Origin: DATGUN01 sp035301285
Lineage (GTDB): Bacteria > Bacillota > Bacilli > Bacillales > Amphibacillaceae
Length of the DNA stretch: 17,093 bases
Direction of reading: 5' to 3'
NCBI GenBank assembly: GCA_035301285.1
Contig: DATGUN010000039.1
Span: 1 to 17,093, forward strand
Of the stretch, positions 6,985 through 13,898 are shown one piece after another. Numbering within the stretch: position 1 is the stretch's first letter; the number at the start of each line of letters is the position of its first letter. The notes beneath the pieces are model-generated. The model was not told the DNA's origin and did no database searches. It was given only the letters and a program-made list of their open reading frames with translations. Position numbers and translations under genes: made by a program.

Positions 6985-8415
6985 TCAAACAGCTTTGATG
7001 TTCTTGACACTTTTTGTTTGCTGGTTCACTTTTGTTTCCGGGTAGGTTCGTTTTGTGATGGTCCATCCAGTGAAACCAAACAATAAATTAATCCATGGCA
7101 CAAGCATGGCAAAGAATGTATACGGGATGAATTGTCCGGGTGACAGGTTGAACAGTTCTGATGCAAACACGACTGTCACACCCCACGGGACCAGGTTGAT
7201 ACCTACTGTTCCCACTGCTTCAACACAACGGGATAGATTTTTCGTATCAACGCCCATTTCCTTATATTTTCCCGCAAACGTGCGTGCCGGCAGGATAATC
7301 GATATGAATATTTCCCCACAAGCGAAAGCAACAACAAACGTCGAGAAAATGGTAGACGCAATTAATGAGCTTGTTTTTTGAACGTTATCCATCATTTTCC
7401 GGGTTAATACAGCAAAGGCACCTGTCTCTTCCAAAATACCGCCAAGTGCAGTTGCAATCATCAACAGTGTAATTGTTCCGGACATGGCGAACAGACCACC
7501 CTGATTCAATAATTCGTTGACGTCATCGACGCTTGAAGAACTGCTGAAACCGTCAGTAATGATTCCCATCACGGCGCTGGGTGACATGCCCTGTACAAAA
7601 ATGGCGAGAAGTGCTCCCAGAATCCCCACTCCAAGCAATGTGGGGATAGCAGGGGCTTTTTTGATCATCAATGCAATGGTTAAAGCGGGCATCAACAATA
7701 ATAATGGATGTATGATAAATCCTTCATTTATTCCATTCTGCATGTTATCGATGATTCCAATATCGCTCTGTGAACCTCCGCCCCCAGAATTGGTCATCAA
7801 CCAGTATAAGAGAATCGACAACCCAAAAGCAGGGAGGGTGTCCCAGAGCATATGCTTGATATGACTGAACAGATCCGTCTCGGCTACGGCGGGCGCTATA
7901 TTGGTTGTATCTGATACAGGTGAGATTTTGTCACCGAAAAAAGCCCCCGAAATGACAGCTCCTGCTACGATACCGGGTGAAAAGCCAAGGCCACTGCCAA
8001 TCGCCATGAAGGCAATACCGATCGTTGCCATTGAAGTAAATGAACTGCCAAGTGTAACGGAAATGATCCCCGTTACCAGTGCTGCAAGCGGAACAAATAT
8101 CGATGGTTCAATCATCTCAAGTCCATAGTAGATAATGGTTGGTATGACACCACTTGCGATCCACGTTCCGATGATGATGCCGACAATCATCAGGATAAAT
8201 ACAGCTGGCAATCCGCGGGAGACACCGTGGATCATCATCGTTTCAACTTCACGCCAATGCCAGCCCTTCACAATTGCCACAATGGCTGCTGCGGCGACAC
8301 CGATCATCAAAGGGATGTGCATTTCGATATCCCAGACGAAGACAGCTAGCGCAGCGGATATAATAATGGCTAATATTGGAATGAATGCTAAACCTGGCGT
8401 TAATTCCTTTTTCAT
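6985..8415 (-). CDS. nhaC: NhaC-family transporter, copy 2 (candidate tyrosine transporter)
   Basis: A 476-residue integral membrane protein, paralogue of the downstream copy. It keeps LGSSFTSMATIGIAFMAIG, GAFFGDKISPVSDTTNIAP and AETDLFSHIKHM, and ends in a similar FGFTGWTITKRTYPE tail. The cytoplasmic loop near residue 210 differs: here SGGGGSQSDIG, in copy 1 SSAGTGADLD. ATG 8415 is chosen because AAAGGTGG precedes it by seven bases; the longer MYKGG extension reads through that ribosome site. Two complete tyrosine T-boxes stand in series before it, against one for copy 1, so the copies probably respond to tyrosine starvation with different thresholds. The tandem copies point to local duplication and divergence. 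Substrate is inferred from the T-boxes; classical sodium/proton antiport cannot be excluded. Confidence 0.88.
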   Translation of the reverse strand: MKKELTPGLAFIPILAIIISAALAVFVWDIEMHIPLMIGVAAAAIVAIVKGWHWREVETMMIHGVSRGLPAVFILMIVGIIIGTWIASGVIPTIIYYGLEMIEPSIFVPLAALVTGIISVTLGSSFTSMATIGIAFMAIGSGLGFSPGIVAGAVISGAFFGDKISPVSDTTNIAPAVAETDLFSHIKHMLWDTLPAFGLSILLYWLMTNSGGGGSQSDIGIIDNMQNGINEGFIIHPLLLLMPALTIALMIKKAPAIPTLLGVGILGALLAIFVQGMSPSAVMGIITDGFSSSSSVDDVNELLNQGGLFAMSGTITLLMIATALGGILEETGAFAVLTRKMMDNVQKTSSLIASTIFSTFVVAFACGEIFISIILPARTFAGKYKEMGVDTKNLSRCVEAVGTVGINLVPWGVTVVFASELFNLSPGQFIPYTFFAMLVPWINLLFGFTGWTITKRTYPETKVNQQTKSVKNIKAV

Positions 8416-8454
8416 CTTTATCCCACCTTTGTACATAATCGACGTTTCTAAAAT

Positions 8455-8662
8455 AAAAAAAGCCTTCCGCCCCTATATAGGGACGAAAAGCTCCGTGTTA
8501 CCACCCTTGTTAACAGTATAATCACTGTTCACTCAAAAAAGATAACGGCGTGTTGCCGGAAAAAATCAGCTCCAGATCCGTAATTCACGTAGGCGCTTGT
8601 CTGGTTCACATCGACCACCAGATTTCTGTTTTTCAAGCAACATACGCTACTGCAAATCGTTC
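8455..8662 (-). promoter_or_regulatory. T-box riboswitch 2 of the tandem pair, tyrosine specifier (proximal to nhaC copy 2)
   Basis: Stem I starts near 8662 with the AGTAGCGTA strand facing TACGTGAATTACGGATC. The specifier UAC lies at 8582-8580. The T-box AAGGGTGGTAACACGG lies at 8508-8493, with UGGU for the tRNA acceptor end. The terminator stem GCTTTTCGTCCC / GGGGCGGAAGGC (8490-8462) has a TATATA loop and is followed by seven T (8461-8455). It ends about 40 bases before the ATG of nhaC copy 2. Confidence 0.92.
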
Positions 8663-8705
8663 AATGCTATTGAAATATGAACATGTATGTGAATATATAA
8701 TAAAT

Positions 8706-8914
8706 AAAAAAAGCCTTTCCGCCCTTATGCAGGGACGAAAAGACTCCGTGTTACCACCCTTGTTAACAGCACCATGACTGTTCACTCGTTGAAAGATAAC
8801 GGCTTTATGCCGGTTAGATCAGCTTCCCATGTGTAATTCGCTTATGTGCTTGTCTGATTCGCATCGACCATCAGATTTCTGGATTTCAAGCCACATAGGC
8901 TACTGTCATGGTTC
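8706..8914 (-). promoter_or_regulatory. T-box riboswitch 1 of the tandem pair, tyrosine specifier (distal)
   Basis: Stem I starts near 8914: CCATG pairs with CATGG, the AGTA side faces GAATTACA, and CTATGTG pairs with CACATAAG. The specifier UAC is at 8835-8833. The T-box AAGGGTGGTAACACGG is at 8762-8747. The terminator stem CTTTTCGTCCCT / AGGGCGGAAAGG is followed by seven T (8712-8706). It is strongly similar to the proximal T-box across stem I, the antiterminator and the terminator, so one probably arose by duplication of the other. No promoter is evident between them, so both are on one transcript. Confidence 0.92.
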
Positions 8915-8980
8915 TTCGCTTTTATGATATCGTGGGGTTCGATACCCCTCGTGTGTCTTTTGTGAATGATAATATACTGT

Positions 8981-9009
8981 ATAGTAATTGATTCTAATTC
9001 ATTTGTCAA
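8981..9009 (-). promoter_or_regulatory. Sigma-A promoter driving the tandem T-box leader
   Basis: On the minus strand a perfect -35 TTGACA (9009-9004), a 17-base spacer and -10 TACTAT (8986-8981). Transcription would begin near 8974, about 60 bases before stem I of the distal T-box. A hairpin GGGGT-ATCGA-ACCCC (8949-8935) lies in that early leader. The promoter lies between the NCS1 stop and the T-boxes, so nhaC copy 2 does not depend on the NCS1 transcript. Confidence 0.75.
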
Positions 9010-9137
9010 ATGTTTTTTAGCTCGTTCTTTTCCATGAACTCGATAAAACCTGTTCCACGTCGTATCAACTAAGGTGCAAAAGGTGCATTCCCAATGATAG
9101 CTCTCATACCTGAATTTCATTCAATATTAAAAGTTAT

Positions 9138-10532
9138 TCAGGCGATGTGATCCTCGGCCGGTATATCGTTATTGTCTTCGGTGATGTAATATCTTCCTTT
9201 CGTGGCCACTGCAATAACCACGGTTAACAACGCAGCAAGTATGGCCGCGAAAAAGGCAGCTGTGTTCTGCAGGAATGTACCCATATAACCCAGTGCCGCG
9301 ACAGTGCCGAGTACGCTGGCGATTATTAATGAATAGACGCCGACTGGATTCCATTTGTATAAGTTGGATTGGCGGGCTTCATAGTATGTCGGTCCGATTT
9401 TCAAATGCTTTTTGACAACAACAGCATCTGTTACCAGGACGGCTGCCCAAGCCAACAGAAAGACACCTTGGAATGTCAGTGCGTCATCCAAGTGATCGAC
9501 AATGCCCCCTAACATCAGAATCATCGCTGTAACTCCCGCTACCACAACCCAAAAACGTCTGCCAGGTTTGAAATTCAACACATTTTCAAAGAAATTGGAC
9601 AGTGATAGGGAACTGCTGTATATGTTGGTGACATTGATCCGGATTTGCGTCAAAAGTGTGAATAAGGCTCCACCTACTCCAAGAAGTGTCACGATATAGA
9701 CACCAGGATTTGGCTCTGCAAGCAAAACACCAAACCAAATACCTAGACCACCCATAATGCCATAGCAGAAAATCTGTGGAATAAATCCGATGGCGATGGT
9801 ACCTTTAATATCTTTAGGTTTAAGGAATCGTGCGTAATCTGAAGCGAGTAATGCAGTCAATCCCATGATGCCATGTTGCATCCCGATGCAAAGTAAAAGA
9901 GCCGTTCCACCGATCTGGACACCTTCAGGCATGTACGATAAGAAGTTTCCATCATGTGCAGGCGTCTTAAACATGGAAATTGCAATGGCACTTCCCAGGA
10001 ATATGATGAATATCGGCATGGACCACTTTTGAAGCTTATCTAATTGTTTGATACCAAACCAATTCAGAGGAATGACGGCTGAACCGAAAATGATAATAAG
10101 AACCCATTTTGGTATTTGAGGGATAAATTCATGTACGGCAAAAACTAAAATCATGCCTTCAAATGCGCAGTACATGATGAAATTGGATGCATAGATAAGT
10201 GAGGTAAGTGATGCCCCGATGTAACCGAATCCGCCGCCCCGGGATAACAGATTCACATTCATCCCCGTTTTAGCAGATAGATAAGCGATAAATGTTCCAA
10301 GAATACCTGCAACAACAATGGCATATAAGGCTGAAATAATGGCGTTGACTGCCCCGAATTGAAGTGCCATGACACTTCCCAGTTGAAAATAAAAAATCGC
10401 CGTTGCGATTCCAAACGTAATATTTGTTACGCTGATCCAGCCCATGTTTCGCTTATGCCGAGGGACCCTTTCCAGTGAATAGTCATCTTTTTGGGCTGTT
10501 TGCTGTGTTTTTGTGTTCGTTTTTTGAGTGAT
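9138..10532 (-). CDS. NCS1-family permease (nucleobase/hydantoin type) with non-canonical or broken start
   Basis: A protein of about 464 residues with around 12 membrane helices. It fits the NCS1 (nucleobase:cation symporter-1) family, whose members import cytosine, purines, allantoin, hydantoins or thiamine. TM1 begins MGWISVTNITFGIATAIFYF and the mid-protein VIPLNWFGIKQLDKLQKWSMP is family-typical. The first in-frame ATG is 10445, but the conserved pre-TM1 segment YSLERVPRHKRN is encoded upstream of it in the same frame, and that ATG has no ribosome site. No ATG, GTG or TTG lies upstream before a stop at 10643. An AAAAGGGG site ends at 10541, eight bases before an ATC at 10532, which I use as the likely start position. 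Alternatively ATG 10540 was used with one A lost from the A6 run at about 10520-10525. The stop is TGA 9138. Substrate unknown. Confidence 0.75.
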   Translation of the reverse strand: MTQKTNTKTQQTAQKDDYSLERVPRHKRNMGWISVTNITFGIATAIFYFQLGSVMALQFGAVNAIISALYAIVVAGILGTFIAYLSAKTGMNVNLLSRGGGFGYIGASLTSLIYASNFIMYCAFEGMILVFAVHEFIPQIPKWVLIIIFGSAVIPLNWFGIKQLDKLQKWSMPIFIIFLGSAIAISMFKTPAHDGNFLSYMPEGVQIGGTALLLCIGMQHGIMGLTALLASDYARFLKPKDIKGTIAIGFIPQIFCYGIMGGLGIWFGVLLAEPNPGVYIVTLLGVGGALFTLLTQIRINVTNIYSSSLSLSNFFENVLNFKPGRRFWVVVAGVTAMILMLGGIVDHLDDALTFQGVFLLAWAAVLVTDAVVVKKHLKIGPTYYEARQSNLYKWNPVGVYSLIIASVLGTVAALGYMGTFLQNTAAFFAAILAALLTVVIAVATKGRYYITEDNNDIPAEDHIA

Positions 10533-10589
10533 TGGATCATCCCCTTTTGTATGTATTTCTTGTGTCTTAAAAACGGACAGACAAGTATA

Positions 10590-10618
10590 ATCATATGGTT
10601 TTTGAAAATGTTCCTCAA
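10590..10618 (-). promoter_or_regulatory. Sigma-A promoter of the NCS1 gene
   Basis: On the minus strand -35 TTGAGG (10618-10613), 17-base spacer and -10 TATGAT (10595-10590). Transcription would start near 10583, about 40 bases before the ribosome-binding site. This supports translation starting near 10532-10540 rather than at 10445. Confidence 0.6.
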
Positions 10619-10702
10619 GTTGTAAAAAAGGGCATATTAATTATTCTGGCCATATTTCATCCAGATAAATACGATATGCTCCCGATAACATAAATATATG
10701 GT

Positions 10703-10747
10703 GCTATCCGTAGGATTTTGTAAACGTAAACAGGACAAAATGATAGC
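10703..10747. repeat. Nested inverted repeat in the NCS1-cwlD intergenic region
   Basis: ATTTTGT (10715-10721) pairs with ACAAAAT (10735-10741), and just outside GCTATC (10703-10708) pairs with GATAGC (10742-10747) with a six-base bulge on one side. It lies between divergent genes. Apart from this and the two promoters, 10541-10852 shows no gene. Function unknown. Confidence 0.4.
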
Positions 10748-10791
10748 CGTGTAACTTTTTTTGTTGATGGTTCAGCCGGGCATTCTTGATA

Positions 10792-10821
10792 GTCATAAGC
10801 AAAAGACTCGTCCCATATAAT
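10792..10821 (+). promoter_or_regulatory. Candidate sigma-E promoter of cwlD
   Basis: GTCATAAG (10792-10799), 14 bases, then CATATAAT (10814-10821) resembles the sigma-E consensus (GTCATATT - N14 - CATACAAT). This fits mother-cell expression of cwlD, as is known in B. subtilis. Consensus match only. Confidence 0.55.
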
Positions 10822-10852
10822 ATGGCAAACAGCTGTATAAGGGGCGAGCATT

Positions 10853-11569
10853 ATGAGGAGATTGACGAAGTTAGGTTTATGGTTGGCAGGACTGGCACTT
10901 TTGATTGCACTTATTTGGTTCCCAAATCTTGAAAATGAACACGTATGGACACGATGGTCACTTCCTTTAAGCGGAAAGACCATCGTGATCGATCCGGGTC
11001 ATGGTGGTCCGGATGGTGGAGCAGAAGGTAAAGATGATACGAAAGAGAAAGATATTACATTGATCGTGGCGAAAAAATTGCAAGATTATTTACAACAATC
11101 AGGTGCGATTGTTTATTTGACACGTGAAACCGATAAAGATCTGGCAGCAGGGGACACGGAGGGATTATCTCGCCGTAAAGCGGAAGATATACGCAAGCGA
11201 TTGGCATTTATCCATGATAAAAAGGCGGATTTTTTTGTGAGCGTTCATTTGAATGCCTTAGGTTCAACAAAATGGCACGGGGCGCAAACGTTTTACTATC
11301 CGGAATCCGAAGAGGGCGAGCATTTGGCGAAAATGATCCAGTCTGAGATGACACATCAGCTTGAAAATACGAATCGATCGGCGTTGGCACTGAATCATAT
11401 GTATTTGTTGAAACATGCAGAGGTACCTGGAGCCCTATCGGAAATCGGGTTCTTATCAAATGAAAAAGAACGGGAGCTCCTTAAAAAGAATGACTACCAG
11501 GAAAAGGTCGCCGCCAGCATGTATCACGGTATTTTGCGGTATGTGACTGAGGAACCAGAGGGAGATTGA
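10853..11569 (+). CDS. cwlD: CwlD, germination-specific N-acetylmuramoyl-L-alanine amidase
   Basis: A 238-residue protein, the expected CwlD length. An N-terminal membrane anchor or signal (about residues 7-24) is followed by an Amidase_3 domain with H50 (IDPGHGG), E65 (KEKDITL), the VSVHLNA histidine, and the catalytic glutamate in LSEIGFLSN. CwlD removes stem peptides from muramic acid in the forespore-surrounding cortex; PdaA then deacetylates the sugar so that muramic delta-lactam forms, the mark recognised by germination lytic enzymes. AAGGGG lies eight bases before the ATG. Position before salA and the gerD-kbaA-pdaB group matches the B. subtilis order, which supports the assignment over other amidases. 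A sigma-E-like promoter precedes it. Spores lacking CwlD are known to germinate incompletely. Confidence 0.95.
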   Translation: MRRLTKLGLWLAGLALLIALIWFPNLENEHVWTRWSLPLSGKTIVIDPGHGGPDGGAEGKDDTKEKDITLIVAKKLQDYLQQSGAIVYLTRETDKDLAAGDTEGLSRRKAEDIRKRLAFIHDKKADFFVSVHLNALGSTKWHGAQTFYYPESEEGEHLAKMIQSEMTHQLENTNRSALALNHMYLLKHAEVPGALSEIGFLSNEKERELLKKNDYQEKVAASMYHGILRYVTEEPEGD

Positions 11570-11748
11570 TAGAGTGTACCTAGGGTGAAACATGTCTTAG
11601 TTTAAAACGGATAATGAACATTGTAGTCAAACTTACTTACTCTTCTATGATCAATATTATGTTTGTTTGGTTTGTGTATTGTCAACGTTGCAATGTTTAT
11701 GGAAGATGTCTGTTAAAACACTCATTACCTTTTTAGATAGCGCCCCTA

Positions 11749-11777
11749 CTGAAGAATAATGAACTTTATGTTATACT
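11749..11777 (+). promoter_or_regulatory. Possible sigma-A promoter of salA
   Basis: -10 TATACT at 11772-11777 with a weak -35 CTGAAG at 11749-11754 (17-base spacer). It lies 63 bases before the first start codon of salA. No hairpin terminator for cwlD was seen in 11570-11839, so read-through from cwlD is also possible. Confidence 0.35.
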
Positions 11778-11839
11778 TGCACCTATAGAGGGCTCATTCT
11801 CGTATCAGTCAAATAACCTTTGGATGGGCAAAGAAAGGT

Positions 11840-12916
11840 ATGGTGACTAGATTGTTGACAGAAGAAGAAGTGGTGAATCTATTAAATCCAGTACAGGACC
11901 CATTTTTACATAAAACGCTCGAAGAAACAGGCGGCGTATCCAAAGTAACAATCAAGGAAGAAAAGAATCATGTCAGCGTAAAAATTGCTATCGGCAAAAC
12001 GAATACAGCTGAGCAAATGCAATTGCAACAAGAACTGGTTGGGATATTAAAGAAAAACGGTGCTAAAACGGTAGGTTTACGTTTTGAGCAGCTCCCTGAT
12101 GAAGTGATCCAAAAATTCCAACCATCCGTCGAGGCAGAAAAGGAAAAGACGTTGATGGGCGGCACGCAACCAAACTTCATAACGATTGCGAGTGGTAAAG
12201 GCGGTGTTGGAAAATCAACGGTTACCGTCAATTTGGCTATGGCTCTCATGCGCCTTGGGAAAAAAGTTGGGATTATCGATGCCGATATTTACGGCTTTAG
12301 TGTCCCGGATATGATGGGTGTCGAGGAACGTCCGCAAGTCCGTGCAGAAAAAATCCTGCCTGTCGAACGGTTCGGTGTTAAAGTGATATCGATGGGATTT
12401 TTTGTGGAAGATAATTCCCCGATCATTTGGCGTGGGCCGATGCTCGGTAAAATGTTGAACAGTTTCTTCAAGGAAGTGGAGTGGGGCGATCTGGATTATC
12501 TATTGCTTGACTTGCCTCCTGGTACAGGCGACATTGCAATGGACGTGCACGAACTCCTTCCGACTGGTAAAGAAATCATTGTAACGACGCCACATCCGAC
12601 AGCAGCATTCGTCGCAGCGCGTGCAGGTCAGATGGCGATTAAAACGGAACATGAAATTCTCGGTGTTATTGAAAATATGTCTTACTTTGAGAGCCAAAAG
12701 ACTGGAGAAAAAGAGCATGTATTCGGGCATGGCGGTGGAGACAAGCTTGCCGAGGTGTTGAAGACAAAGGTGCTTGGAAAACTGCCATTGCAACAACCCT
12801 ATGAGGAAGAGGATGTATTTGCACCGTCTATTTATCAGCAGGATCATCCTATCGGAAAAGCGTACCATCATATAGCTGCGAAGGTGGTTGCTAAAATAGA
12901 GGAAGACGAAGAGTAA
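11840..12916 (+). CDS. salA: SalA / Mrp-type P-loop ATPase
   Basis: A 358-residue Mrp/NBP35-family protein. The N-terminal MIP18 (DUF59) domain covers about 5-95, with the typical TAEQMQLQQELV and VGLRFEQLP. A ParA/MinD-like ATPase domain follows with the deviant Walker A SGKGGVGKST (about 118-127), IIDADIYGFS, and LLDLPPGTGD. Mrp proteins often carry iron-sulphur clusters on a C-terminal CxxC, but this protein contains no cysteine at all, in keeping with B. subtilis SalA, known as a regulator that represses scoC. Cytosolic. The start is uncertain: ATG 11840 is almost on the AAAGG site, whereas TTG 11852 or 11855 lies 5-8 bases after GGTGA and would give an LTEEEV-type N-terminus like its relatives. 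A strong terminator follows. Confidence 0.92.
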   Translation: MVTRLLTEEEVVNLLNPVQDPFLHKTLEETGGVSKVTIKEEKNHVSVKIAIGKTNTAEQMQLQQELVGILKKNGAKTVGLRFEQLPDEVIQKFQPSVEAEKEKTLMGGTQPNFITIASGKGGVGKSTVTVNLAMALMRLGKKVGIIDADIYGFSVPDMMGVEERPQVRAEKILPVERFGVKVISMGFFVEDNSPIIWRGPMLGKMLNSFFKEVEWGDLDYLLLDLPPGTGDIAMDVHELLPTGKEIIVTTPHPTAAFVAARAGQMAIKTEHEILGVIENMSYFESQKTGEKEHVFGHGGGDKLAEVLKTKVLGKLPLQQPYEEEDVFAPSIYQQDHPIGKAYHHIAAKVVAKIEEDEE

Positions 12917-12953
12917 ACACAATGAATGTCCAATCAGAATGTAGTGATTCCAT

Positions 12954-12998
12954 TAGCGAAAGCTCTGAAAAAGATAGAGCTTTCGCTATTTGCGTTTT
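12954..12998 (+). terminator. Terminator of salA
   Basis: TAGCGAAAGCTCT (12954-12966) and AGAGCTTTCGCTA (12976-12988) make a perfect 13-base stem with a nine-base loop, followed by TTTGCGTTTT. It separates salA from the convergent gerD. Confidence 0.9.
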
Positions 12999-13044
12999 AC
13001 ATATTAGCAAGCAAAACCTGCTTTTCTGGTCGGACTCCGGCTGA

Positions 13045-13704
13045 TTACATGCCTATATCATTTTCTTCTTCATCTTCTTTATTTCCTCCGCCTTGGTCCC
13101 CATCATCATTTTCTTCTTTGTCTTCCCCCTCATTTTTATCTTCACTTTTATCCTTGTCTTCTTTTTCCTCAGCGGCTTCGAGTAAAATGGTAGCCATCTT
13201 TTCTTGGAATAATGGTGTATCGAGTGTTTCTTTTATGAGATCCTCTATATGGGAACGGAATTCCTGCCCTTTTAGAATCGTCAGCATTTGTTTGTTTATT
13301 TCAGGGTTTTGCAGTAAATCAAGCATCTGGTTTTGAAATTCAGCATCATTCATCAGTTTTTTCATCAATTTTTCTTGTTCGTCTGACAATGATTCGGCAT
13401 AACTCTTTACAAAGGATGGGTCATTGAAAAGTTTCGTCCACATTTTTTGACCTTGATCGGATCCGAGAACATCAGTGATGGACCGTTGTACGTCGTCGGA
13501 ATCGATCACCAATTGATCTTTCAACTTATCGTCTGAGAGGATTTCCGATAATGCTTTTTTTCCGTCATCGGTTTGTAGAATATCGACGACCATCTTCTTT
13601 GTTTTGTCGTAGTCTAAATCTTTTTTTGCGGTTTCATCATTGGAACAGCCGCCTATCGTTATTATCAAAAAGCTTGTCATCACGATGAAAAATGTTCGGA
13701 ACAT
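13045..13704 (-). CDS. gerD: GerD, spore germination lipoprotein
   Basis: A 219-residue lipoprotein. Residues 1-16 form a hydrophobic signal ending in the lipobox ITIGGC, so the mature protein starts at a lipid-modified cysteine. The middle is alpha-helical with repeated short segments of the type DDGKKALSEILSD, LFNDPSFVKSYAESL and LLQNPEINKQML, typical of GerD. GerD organises germinant receptors into the inner-membrane germinosome of spores and is needed for rapid nutrient germination. ATG 13704 is preceded by AAGGAGTG nine bases upstream; the longer reading from 13788 has no support. The C-terminal 40 residues are an extremely acidic E/D/K/G/N tail that makes the protein longer than the B. 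subtilis version (about 185). It is convergent with salA. Confidence 0.92.
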   Translation of the reverse strand: MFRTFFIVMTSFLIITIGGCSNDETAKKDLDYDKTKKMVVDILQTDDGKKALSEILSDDKLKDQLVIDSDDVQRSITDVLGSDQGQKMWTKLFNDPSFVKSYAESLSDEQEKLMKKLMNDAEFQNQMLDLLQNPEINKQMLTILKGQEFRSHIEDLIKETLDTPLFQEKMATILLEAAEEKEDKDKSEDKNEGEDKEENDDGDQGGGNKEDEEENDIGM

Positions 13705-13898
13705 CCTAAGTTTCACTCCTTCTATACACGTATAATATGAGTGTGAGATTAAAAAATTATGCACGTTGGAAAGGAAAAAACAATTCATTCATGCTAAAAT
13801 ACGAATAGTGACATTGATGAGATCATAATCGCATTCAAAGTGATGGACACATGCTGATGTCAATCATTTTCAGATAAGGACTGTAGGAGGAACATATT

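Noticed and set aside
8935..8949. Plus-strand GGGGTTCGATACCCC looks like a tRNA T-arm
   Set aside because: No D-arm, anticodon arm or CCA end can be placed around it; it is better read as a minus-strand leader hairpin upstream of the T-box.
8842..9120. A 92-codon frame on the minus strand before the T-boxes
   Set aside because: It has no ribosome site, runs across the promoter at 8981-9009 and into the distal T-box stem I, and matches no family I know.
12500..12922. Minus-strand 140-codon frame opposite salA
   Set aside because: The salA frame has full domain support; this frame has no recognisable domain or ribosome site.
12926..13336. Plus-strand frame rich in serine and phenylalanine opposite gerD
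   Set aside because: It is the antisense of the acidic GerD tail, which gives an artificial S/F-rich reading, and it starts across the salA terminator.
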